Origin: Lentisphaeria bacterium
GTDB taxonomy: Bacteria > Verrucomicrobiota > Lentisphaeria > Oligosphaerales > Oligosphaeraceae
Reading direction: 5' to 3'
DNA length: 64,000 bases
NCBI GenBank assembly: GCA_024405215.1
Contig: JAKSPB010000011.1
Location: 1-64,000 of the forward strand
A program made the position numbers and the translations under genes. Numbering within the stretch: position 1 is the stretch's first letter; every line of letters begins with the position of its first letter. Under the pieces are notes generated by a model. That model made no database searches. It was not told the origin of the DNA and was given only the letters and a program-made list of their open reading frames with translations. Of this stretch, positions 1 to 6,337 are shown in pieces.

Positions 1-265
1 GTTCATGCTCATGCTCATGCTCATGGTTGTGTTCATGTTCATGTTCATGTTCATGTTCTGGACAACCGCAGTGCACCCGGAAGGTATCCGCTGCCATCCC
101 ATGGCTGATGGTCTTCCCAAACTCCACGGACATTTCCGGAAGTTTCAAAGAATCCAGCGCCTGTTGGATTTTCGCAGGCGAAGCGCCGCATCCCACCAAG
201 GACGCCACCATCATATCTCCGGCAATGCCGGTTGCACATTCAAGATAAAGAAGTTTCTTGCCCAT
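1..265 (-). CDS. larC: LarC, nickel-pincer cofactor nickel-insertion protein, N-terminal part (runs off the left edge)
   Basis: LarC uses CTP to insert nickel into the pyridinium-3,5-bisthiocarboxylate mononucleotide that becomes the nickel-pincer cofactor of lactate racemase-type enzymes. The 88 visible residues start MGKKLLYLECATGIAGDM, the typical opening of this family (usually '...FSGISGDM'), and end in a His-Glu run at residues 71-88 like the metal-binding His-rich stretch known in LarC. The run is encoded by the hexamer repeats at the very start of the window. The start is 21 bases after the larB stop, so the two genes are probably co-transcribed. The C-terminal catalytic part is outside the window. 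Confidence 0.88.
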   Translation of the reverse strand, partial: MGKKLLYLECATGIAGDMMVASLVGCGASPAKIQQALDSLKLPEMSVEFGKTISHGMAADTFRVHCGCPEHEHEHEHEHNHEHEHEHE

Positions 266-286
266 TGCTCCTCTCTCCCATCCCAC

Positions 287-952
287 TCACCGCGGCCGCA
301 CAATCTGGAAAGCCATGTATCCCGCGCCGAAACCATTGTCAATGTTCACCACAGCCACGCCTTCCGCACAGGAATTCAGCATGGAAAGCAGCGCCGTCAA
401 TCCCTGGAAAGATGCACCATATCCCACGCTGGTCGGCACAGCGATGACCGGCGCACCGATCAGCCCGGCGACCACGCTGGGCAGTGCGCCTTCCATGCCC
501 GCGCAGCAAATCACCGCCTTCGCCTCGCGCAATTTCGGCAGCGCCGACACGACGCGATGCAACGCGGCAATGCCGATGTCGTAGAAACGCCCCACATGGC
601 ACCCCAGGAACTCCGCCGTCTTCGCCGCCTCCTCGGCGACTGGCGTGTCCGCAGTTCCCGCACAGCATACGGCCACAGGACCAAACACACTCCTAGGGCG
701 CTCCGTCCGTCCGGGAAGCAGAATCGTCCGGGACAAGGCATCGTACTGGATTTCCGGAAACTCCGCCTTCAAGACCTCCGCCTGGTCGGCAGAAGCGCGT
801 GTGCCGAAGGCGTCCTCGCCGGACGCATGGAACCGTCGGACAATCTCCAGAAGTTGCGAGTTGCTCTTCCCCTGGCAGAAGATGGTCTCCGGTGCGCCAC
901 GACGCTCTCGACGGTCAAAATCCAATTGCGCAAAATCGTTTTCCATAGTCAT
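287..952 (-). CDS. larB: LarB, pyridinium-3,5-biscarboxylic acid mononucleotide synthase
   Basis: LarB carboxylates and hydrolyses nicotinic acid adenine dinucleotide in the first step of nickel-pincer cofactor synthesis. The 221-residue protein has the AIR-carboxylase (PurE)-like C-terminal half of the family: 'VAVCCAGTADTPVAEEAA', 'AVICCAGMEGALPSVVAGL' and 'PVIAVPTSVGYGASFQGL'. The last ends in the conserved GYG segment, followed by 'VVNIDNGFGAGYMA'. ATG codons at 952 and 946 are both possible and neither has a clear ribosome binding site; 952 was chosen. It is followed closely by larC. LarE and the target enzyme are not in the window. A palindromic interspersed repeat lies just upstream. 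Confidence 0.92.
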   Translation of the reverse strand: MTMENDFAQLDFDRRERRGAPETIFCQGKSNSQLLEIVRRFHASGEDAFGTRASADQAEVLKAEFPEIQYDALSRTILLPGRTERPRSVFGPVAVCCAGTADTPVAEEAAKTAEFLGCHVGRFYDIGIAALHRVVSALPKLREAKAVICCAGMEGALPSVVAGLIGAPVIAVPTSVGYGASFQGLTALLSMLNSCAEGVAVVNIDNGFGAGYMAFQIVRPR

Positions 953-958
953 GAATTT

Positions 959-1015
959 AGAACCACGAATACACACGAATGAACACCAATTCCCTTCGTG
1001 TTCATTCGTAGTTCT
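959..1015. repeat. Interspersed palindrome of the ACGAATGAACAC family, copy 1
   Basis: A stem-loop built from 'ACGAATGAACAC' on the left (976-987) and its complement 'GTGTTCATTCGT' on the right (998-1009), flanked by AGAAC/GTTCT. It fills the space between the MurC-like stop and larB. Related copies are at 4879-4992 and 63940-63971. It appears non-coding. Confidence 0.75.
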
Positions 1016-1027
1016 GCATTTCGCATT

Positions 1028-2422
1028 CTATTTCGCCAGTTCCTGGCTCCAGCTACGCAGGGAGGCATCCCGTGCACCAATGACGAGCCATGCCTTGAAA
1101 CCGCCCTTCCGCAGGATCTCCTCGGCGCTCCGCCGGTCTGCAATGGCCGCCACGGGCAATCCGCGCTGTGCAAAACGCGCCGCCACCTCATCGGAAGTCG
1201 GGGAGAAATTCACCGTCCCGCCCGCGTAATAGACCGGGAGCATCATGAAGCGATCCGCCACCTCCAAAGCGCCGGCCAGCTGCTCGCCCAGAGTCTCCTC
1301 CATGAAGCGCAACGCACCGAATCCATGAGGCTGGAAGACGATTCCCAACGGCGATCCAAAGCGCTCGCGCCCCGTACGGATGGCAGCCGCGATCTTCTCC
1401 GGGTTGTGCGCGTAGTCATTGACGACCGCGACTGCCGCCCCTGGTGCGGAAACCACCTCGAAACGCTGCCGTACGCCACGGAAAGCGCCCATGGCGGATG
1501 CAATTTTCGCAGGTGCCTCCCGAGGCAGGGCCAGCCGAAGAATCTGATAGACGGCAGCGCCATTCCAAGCACTGTGCACACCAGACTGCGTGCTTGGGAT
1601 TTCCACGCCATCCACGCTCGTGAAACGCATTCCTGTCGGCAATGGCCGATAGCCGTTCGCCTGGCAATCGTAGGCCACCAACTTATCCGACACAGCCGTC
1701 CCCAGGGCAGGATTGCTTTCCGGATAGACAGCCGCCTGCCGGCAACGTTCCAGAAACGCCCGGAAGACTCGTTCCAGTTCTTCCGTGCCATAGTGGTCGT
1801 CACCCACATTCAGCACCAGTCCGAAGTCGGGCGAAAACTCGCTGATGGAATGATCGCTTTCATCGATTTCCGCCACGACGAACTCCACAGGCCGGCCCTC
1901 TCGCGCAGCATAGAAGTTCCCGGGATTCTCCGCCGTCTCGAACTCCGGCAGATAACCGCCGTTGATCAGCACCACGGAACGCCCAAGCGCCACCAGCGCG
2001 GAGCCGATCCATCCCGTGACCGACGTCTTGCCGCACGTTCCCGCCACGCCGATCAGCTTCCCGCCACACTGGCGGCACAGCCGCGAAAGCACGAACGCCC
2101 GATGAAAAACCGGCGTCTCGGGCGCAGCCAGCTGATCCGGATTGCCCGGCTCAATGGCCGTGGTGAAGACAAAGCCATCGGGGCGGAACTCCCGAGGACC
2201 AGAGCCGTCCTGGGGATAGAGGCGGATTCCCTGCGCACGCAAAGCATCGAAGAGCGCGGCGCGGGCGGGCTCCCCAATGCCGCGGTCGCTGCCTGCAACC
2301 TCGTAGCCCTGATGCTGCAGAAACTGCGCCAGACCGCTCATGCCGATGCCGCCAATGCCCACCAGAAACAGCCTGGCGGGAGCGGCCGGAAAATCATTGC
2401 TGAAAAGAATGGAATCGGACAT
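1028..2422 (-). CDS. Mur ligase family protein, MurC-like (UDP-N-acetylmuramate:alanine ligase type)
   Basis: MurC joins L-alanine to UDP-N-acetylmuramate in the cytoplasm, using ATP. The 464-residue protein has the MurC fold order: N-terminal 'FLVGIGGIGMSGLAQFL' (residues about 18-34), the ATP loop 'GVAGTCGKTSVTGWIG', the middle domain with 'VAEIDESDHSI' and a C-terminal domain with 'NDYAHNPEKIAAAI'. Length matches MurC (about 460-490). Odd points are Cys for the usual His in the GTHGKT loop and 'FQPHGFGALRF' where MurC normally has 'FQPHRYSRT'. It may be a diverged paralogue rather than the housekeeping enzyme, and it lies outside any cell-wall gene cluster. The start at 2422 gives the normal N-terminus; the upstream in-frame ATG would put coding into the palindromic element. 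Confidence 0.82.
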   Translation of the reverse strand: MSDSILFSNDFPAAPARLFLVGIGGIGMSGLAQFLQHQGYEVAGSDRGIGEPARAALFDALRAQGIRLYPQDGSGPREFRPDGFVFTTAIEPGNPDQLAAPETPVFHRAFVLSRLCRQCGGKLIGVAGTCGKTSVTGWIGSALVALGRSVVLINGGYLPEFETAENPGNFYAAREGRPVEFVVAEIDESDHSISEFSPDFGLVLNVGDDHYGTEELERVFRAFLERCRQAAVYPESNPALGTAVSDKLVAYDCQANGYRPLPTGMRFTSVDGVEIPSTQSGVHSAWNGAAVYQILRLALPREAPAKIASAMGAFRGVRQRFEVVSAPGAAVAVVNDYAHNPEKIAAAIRTGRERFGSPLGIVFQPHGFGALRFMEETLGEQLAGALEVADRFMMLPVYYAGGTVNFSPTSDEVAARFAQRGLPVAAIADRRSAEEILRKGGFKAWLVIGARDASLRSWSQELAK

Positions 2423-2440
2423 TGTGAAATCGTTATGAGT

Positions 2441-2594
2441 TTTTTGCAAAAGTCCATTCGAAGGCACTTTTCAGGGATTTCGGAGGCAGTCCGCTTCAAG
2501 TGCGACAAGGCGTAGCCCGTAACGACGCGAAGCACTTGGAGCAAAATGTCCCGAAAGAGCGAAAAGTGACCGAAGCGACTTTTGCAAAAGGCTC
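2441..2594. repeat. About 150-bp palindromic element (MITE-like or large hairpin)
   Basis: The two ends are inverted copies. The left end reads TTTTGCAAAAGTC, then TTCG and CACTTTTC. The right end reads GAAAAGTG, then CGAA and GACTTTTGCAAAAG. Pairing resumes towards the centre with CAAGTGC (about 2497-2503) and GCACTTG (about 2532-2538), so nearly the whole segment can fold. It lies between the exonuclease gene and the MurC-like gene and encodes nothing evident. The end motif CTTTTGCAAAAG recurs at 51479-51492. Confidence 0.7.
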
Positions 2595-2595
2595 G

Positions 2596-3189
2596 TCATG
2601 CTAATGAGGAAAATTGTTCTAGAGTAAGTTCGTGCCAGCCAGGCGCAGCCAGCACCGTTTCCAACAAGGTGGCGCAGGCCACGGCATCGTAGAATGCGTC
2701 ATGGGGCGCCAGCCCCGGACAGCGTTCCTGCTGAATCGCCCCCATGCCCAGTTTGGGAATCAAGTTCTCAAGCTTGAAATCCCGCTGAGCCGGATAGGCC
2801 TGCCGGGCGACGGCCAAGGTGTCGATCCAAGGACCGAAAGCCTGCATTGGGAACTCCTGCGCCAGAAGCGTCCGTTCCGTCGGCGCATGATGGGCGACCA
2901 ACGGACGGCCTGCCAGGAACTCGCGAAGCTGTGGCCAAAGTTCGGGCAAGGTCGGAGACTCATCCAAAATCTGGCGGAGCTGCGCCCAGCGTCCGGGCGT
3001 ATAGGGATTGAAGGCGTGGTCCCGGGAGACATGGAGATAGGAACAGAAGGAACGCGCCATGTCCACCTGCCCATGGGAAATCACCACCAGCCCAATCTGC
3101 CACGGGACATTGAGGACGCCAGGCGCACTCCCCGTGGTCTCGAAATCAATGGCCACGACTTCCAGTTGAGAAAGAGGAACGCCGTTCAT
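2596..3189 (-). CDS. DnaQ-like DEDDh 3'-5' exonuclease
   Basis: A 197-residue single-domain exonuclease of the DnaQ/RNase T superfamily, which removes nucleotides from 3' ends with two metal ions. Exo I is 'AIDFETTG' near residue 14, Exo II is the 'VAHHAPTERTLL' region, and Exo III is 'HDAFYDAVA' with the catalytic His and Asp five residues apart. Exo II is diverged from the common 'HNAxFD', with Glu in the Asp position. There is no polymerase or BRCT domain, so it is a stand-alone proofreader-like or repair nuclease. The ATG at 3189 overlaps the glycosyltransferase stop as ATGA, which suggests translational coupling; an in-frame ATG at 3195 is the alternative. Confidence 0.85.
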   Translation of the reverse strand: MNGVPLSQLEVVAIDFETTGSAPGVLNVPWQIGLVVISHGQVDMARSFCSYLHVSRDHAFNPYTPGRWAQLRQILDESPTLPELWPQLREFLAGRPLVAHHAPTERTLLAQEFPMQAFGPWIDTLAVARQAYPAQRDFKLENLIPKLGMGAIQQERCPGLAPHDAFYDAVACATLLETVLAAPGWHELTLEQFSSLA

Positions 3190-3863
3190 AGCCAACGCCC
3201 CATCAGAAGATCCGTCAGAATCTCAAAGGCGCCCCCCAGGCGCTGTCCCTTGCCAACGGAATATTCCGTATAGGCGATATGCGTCGGAATCTCCTTCCAG
3301 CGAAGCCCCGCACGGCGAATCTGCGAGAGAATCTCGCTGGCGTGGGCCATGCGGTCCTCCTTCAGGCAAATCGCCTCCAGCGCCTTCCGGGAAAGGACGC
3401 GAAAGCCGTTGTGCGCGTCAGTCAGCCACATCCCCGTAAGAACGCCATTCACCCAACGCGCACAACGCAGGAGACGCCGGCGACCGGCGGGGATTGCCAG
3501 CCAGTCCTCCTCCCGCAGAAAACGCGACCCCAGCACGACCTCGGCCTGCCCCGCTGACAGCATCTCCAAGGCCCGGGGAATCACCGCCGCGTCATGCTGA
3601 CCATCCGCATCGAAATGCACCACGGCAGCCGCGCCCTGGCGCAACGCATAGTCACCGCCCGTCTGCAAGGCCGCGCCCTGCCCGCGGTTGATGGGATGGC
3701 GCAGAATCACCACGGGCAAATCCGGTAGGAAAAGCGGTTCCGGCGACCCGTCGTCCACCAGCACGACACGATATCCGGCCGCCAGCAAAGGAGCGATACT
3801 TCTCCGAACCACGGCGGGGTCCTCGCGAAAACAAGGGACTACGATGAACACAGGGGAAATCAT
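3186..3863 (-). CDS. Family 2 glycosyltransferase, dolichyl-phosphate-mannose-synthase-like
   Basis: A 225-residue GT-A glycosyltransferase that probably transfers a sugar from a nucleotide donor to a lipid or glycan carrier. Visible motifs are 'VFIVVPCF' at the N-terminus, 'VVLVDDGS', 'NRGQGAALQTG' and the metal-binding 'VHFDADGQHD', followed by 'GSRF' and 'DAHNGFRVLSRKAL', as in DPM1/undecaprenyl-phosphate-type GT2 enzymes. There is no C-terminal membrane anchor, so it is likely soluble or peripheral. The start at 3863 (MISPVF) directly precedes the first beta strand; the upstream in-frame ATG at 3905 adds only unrelated residues. It overlaps the downstream exonuclease by four bases. Confidence 0.88.
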   Translation of the reverse strand: MISPVFIVVPCFREDPAVVRRSIAPLLAAGYRVVLVDDGSPEPLFLPDLPVVILRHPINRGQGAALQTGGDYALRQGAAAVVHFDADGQHDAAVIPRALEMLSAGQAEVVLGSRFLREEDWLAIPAGRRRLLRCARWVNGVLTGMWLTDAHNGFRVLSRKALEAICLKEDRMAHASEILSQIRRAGLRWKEIPTHIAYTEYSVGKGQRLGGAFEILTDLLMGRWL

Positions 3864-3960
3864 GCAAATAATGTAATTCCCGCCACGTTCTTCGGGAGAT
3901 TCCAATCTAAAAAAAGGAAATCATATTCTTAAGTCACCGTTATTGATTGACGACGCAGAC

Positions 3961-4021
3961 TTGTCCTGTGTCCGAGGCTTAGCCTCGGAAAAATGTCGAG
4001 TCTGGCCATGCAGGCAACTTA
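3961..4021. repeat. CCGAGGC/GCCTCGG hairpin repeat, copy A
   Basis: The core is a hairpin CCGAGGC-TTA-GCCTCGG (about 3972-3988), preceded by TGTCCTGTGT and followed by AAAAATGTCG and, further on, CATGCAGGCAACTT. Similar sequences occur at 51770-51822 (same strand) and 57221-57268 (opposite strand). It lies between the glycosyltransferase and the SGNH hydrolase. No coding content is seen. Confidence 0.65.
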
Positions 4022-4036
4022 AAGATATATCATTCC

Positions 4037-4789
4037 CTACTTTTCCTGCAAGACAGCGAGAATCATCTCCGCCAGCCGCTTCATTCCCAAATCGCCGGGG
4101 TGGCCCGCCACGCCTTGGTGTTCAAAAAGCCCGATGGCCTTGTTGGCATCGTCGTCTCCCAGTTTTCCAGCTTCGACGAAGCGTGCGCCGCACATATCGG
4201 CGGCCTCTTTCGTCAGGCGGGACTTGAGCGGATTGTTCCAGAACGGCGACCGGAAGACGATGACAGGCTTCTTCTCCGACTGCTGGAAAGCCTTCGCCAG
4301 TACGACCAGCTTGTCCCGATAGGCCTTCTCGTCTTCCGCATCGGCGAAGACGGGGACATTCTCCCCCAAGGCAATGACAACGTAGTCAGGCCCGAGGGCA
4401 ATGTCCTCCTTCAGATTTGCCTCCACGTCGTATTCCCGGTAGTTTCGTTCCAGAAGATAGAGATTGCGGACGCGGAAGACCGGCTTCTGCTTCCGGAAGG
4501 CCTCCATGCCAGCAATAACCAGATGGGCGTAGTCCTTTTCCGGCGCACTTGCCGCCATGCCCCAGCTGTTGTTCCAGCCAATCTGCGGCGCAGGTTCGTG
4601 AAGGGTAATGGAATTGCCGTAGATGAGAATCGTGAAATCGCCCTTGTCGGAACGCTTCGCCAGGAAAGACGCGGCGTTCTGGTTCATTTCCTCGGACTTC
4701 ATCTTGGCGGCATCGGAAAGAGGAGCCGTATTTTGAGCATTCAAGAGACTCATGATGGCAAACAGAAAGAAACAGAAAACTCTGGGCAT
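4037..4789 (-). CDS. Secreted SGNH/GDSL-fold hydrolase
   Basis: A 250-residue exported esterase-like protein. An N-terminal signal peptide (MPRVFCFFLFAIMSLLNAQ) is followed by the SGNH blocks: 'ILIYGNSIT' with the nucleophile Ser (block I), 'VVIALGEN' where the family usually has GxND (block III), and 'GHPGDLGM' with the catalytic His near the C-terminus (block V). Such enzymes often remove acetyl or other esters from glycans. The start at 4789 is chosen because it begins the signal peptide; the open frame upstream to 4900 looks non-coding. It stands alone between repeats; the substrate cannot be read from the sequence. Confidence 0.78.
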   Translation of the reverse strand: MPRVFCFFLFAIMSLLNAQNTAPLSDAAKMKSEEMNQNAASFLAKRSDKGDFTILIYGNSITLHEPAPQIGWNNSWGMAASAPEKDYAHLVIAGMEAFRKQKPVFRVRNLYLLERNYREYDVEANLKEDIALGPDYVVIALGENVPVFADAEDEKAYRDKLVVLAKAFQQSEKKPVIVFRSPFWNNPLKSRLTKEAADMCGARFVEAGKLGDDDANKAIGLFEHQGVAGHPGDLGMKRLAEMILAVLQEK

Positions 4790-4878
4790 AGAAAAAGCAC
4801 GCTGAACATCCGGCCAAAGATGTTCCGCGTGCCCTATTGTATTTCGCTGGAAGGTCCAGGGGGGGCAGAACGGAATTG

Positions 4879-4992
4879 CTGAACCACCAATGAACACCAA
4901 TCATCCATTTGTCCGTCCAGCCCGGCGACGCTGCCGAGGGGCAGCGTGCTTGGACGCCATTGGTGTTCCATTCGGGTTCATTCGTGGTTCAG
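4879..4992. repeat. Interspersed palindrome of the ACGAATGAACAC family, copy 2
   Basis: The 114-bp element starts CTGAACCACCAATGAACACC and ends with the near-complement GGGTTCATTCGTGGTTCAG. An inner stem pairs CGCTGCC with GGCAGCG around 4928-4944. It lies upstream of the SGNH hydrolase gene and may form a long hairpin. Coding is not evident. Confidence 0.75.
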
Positions 4993-5023
4993 GACATCCC
5001 TTCCGAACAGGTATTCAGGAAAA

Positions 5024-6115
5024 TCAGGCGTTGAACTCCGGAGCGCCGCGGAAGCCCTCGTGCTGCCAGATGGGCTTGTAGCCATTTTCGTTCAGATACT
5101 TCAGCCCCGTGGCAATGCGCTCGTAGTGGTCTGGACGGAAGTTGAAGTAGAAGGGCCAGAAATACTGCTCGTGGGTCAGCAGGTCGATGTATTCCGCGTT
5201 GGCAGGATCCTCCACGCTGCGCTTCAAGGTAGGAATCACCTGCTCCACCGGCGTATTGTTGAAGATGATGTCCACCCGGCTCAGGCAGATTCCGCTGGCG
5301 AAGTCCATCAGGGCGTCGTGCGTCTCCAAGTAGGCGCAGCGCTCCTTGTCCATCTCGTAGGAGATGTCATAGCGTTCGCCGCCCTTGATGAAGTAGCCGC
5401 TGAGCGTACGGGCGCCCTTCTTGTAAAGCAACGGGAAGAGTTCGGGCGGGAACTCGCACCAGTGGACGATGCTGGGGGGAATCCAGCACTTCTCGCCGGC
5501 GAAACGCAGGACTTCCTCGTGGATCTGCTCGAAGTCCTTCTCGAACTGCTCGGCCGTGGCATACTGATAGGGACGATCCGGGAACTCGTTATGGGCGTGC
5601 CAGGTCAGGCGCATCCACTCGGCATTCTCCTGGAACTGCTCCTTCCACTCCGGAGACATCATGGAAAGATTGAAGTCCTTCTCCGGGGTCTCGTAGAAGA
5701 GATTCAGCGTGAATTTCACGCCAAACTCGTCATGCAGTTTCTTCAGCTGCTTCAGATAGAGGTTGTCGTTGATGCACTTGGGCTTCTCCTGCATCAGGTT
5801 GCGCAGGAAGAAGACATTGTCGTCAATGGAAAAGCGGTATCTCTTGAAGGAGTTCTTGTCCCAAACCACCTCGATGGCATGGGTCACCTTGCCAGTCCCC
5901 GACTCCATCTCCGCCACAATGGGCGTACGGAACTGGGAAATGGCCACCGGCGCAGTGAAGAGCTCGCCATTGCGCACAGCCTCGACGCCATTGACTTTCA
6001 CCACAGCGCCCAGCTGCGCGGTCCCCTGGACCTGGATCATCAGTTTGCCGTCAGCCACCACGCCGTCACGGCAGGTCAGGACAGCACCATGAAAAGGAGA
6101 ACAAATTTTCAGCAT
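5024..6115 (-). CDS. Uncharacterised protein, possibly polysaccharide-deacetylase-like barrel
   Basis: A 363-residue protein without a signal peptide. The first 80 residues look like a small beta domain (transferable 'VQGTAQLGAVVKVNGVEAV' segment). The rest has 'RYRFSIDDNVFFLRNL', 'FTLNLFYETPEKDFNLSMM', 'LTWHAHNEFPDRPY' and 'SIVHWCEFPPEL'. The paired Asp and the two-His motif resemble metal ligands of a NodB-type deacetylase barrel. I recall uncharacterised Firmicutes and PVC proteins with this 'SIDDN' signature but no proven activity, so the enzyme class is inferred. The start at 6115 was chosen because the frame from 6160 adds residues unlike the rest. Nearby carbohydrate-related genes fit a glycan role. 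Confidence 0.6.
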   Translation of the reverse strand: MLKICSPFHGAVLTCRDGVVADGKLMIQVQGTAQLGAVVKVNGVEAVRNGELFTAPVAISQFRTPIVAEMESGTGKVTHAIEVVWDKNSFKRYRFSIDDNVFFLRNLMQEKPKCINDNLYLKQLKKLHDEFGVKFTLNLFYETPEKDFNLSMMSPEWKEQFQENAEWMRLTWHAHNEFPDRPYQYATAEQFEKDFEQIHEEVLRFAGEKCWIPPSIVHWCEFPPELFPLLYKKGARTLSGYFIKGGERYDISYEMDKERCAYLETHDALMDFASGICLSRVDIIFNNTPVEQVIPTLKRSVEDPANAEYIDLLTHEQYFWPFYFNFRPDHYERIATGLKYLNENGYKPIWQHEGFRGAPEFNA

Positions 6116-6267
6116 TGTTATTTCTCTGAGTCGTATGTTGGACAAACCCGAAACGGGCATTTTTCATAATGTATAGGCCCAAAAGAAAAAGACGGAGGGA
6201 AAAACAGGCAAAATGAGAATGGCGGAAAGCAAAACAAACAAAACTGTCAAAGCAAACGAAAGGAAAG

Positions 6268-6312
6268 ACGGAGAGCAAAACAAAGTCCTTCGGCGGGCAT
6301 CGCCGAGGGCAA
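6268..6312 (-). terminator. Possible terminator after the 1112-residue secreted protein
   Basis: The hairpin CCTTCGGCG/CGCCGAGG at about 6282-6305 lies just after the stop at 6338 in the minus-strand direction. It is followed on that strand by a T-rich stretch (ACTTTGTTTTGC). The U-tract is interrupted, so this is a weak call. Confidence 0.4.
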
Positions 6313-6337
6313 TATCCTCTTGCCGATCGCCCTGCAC

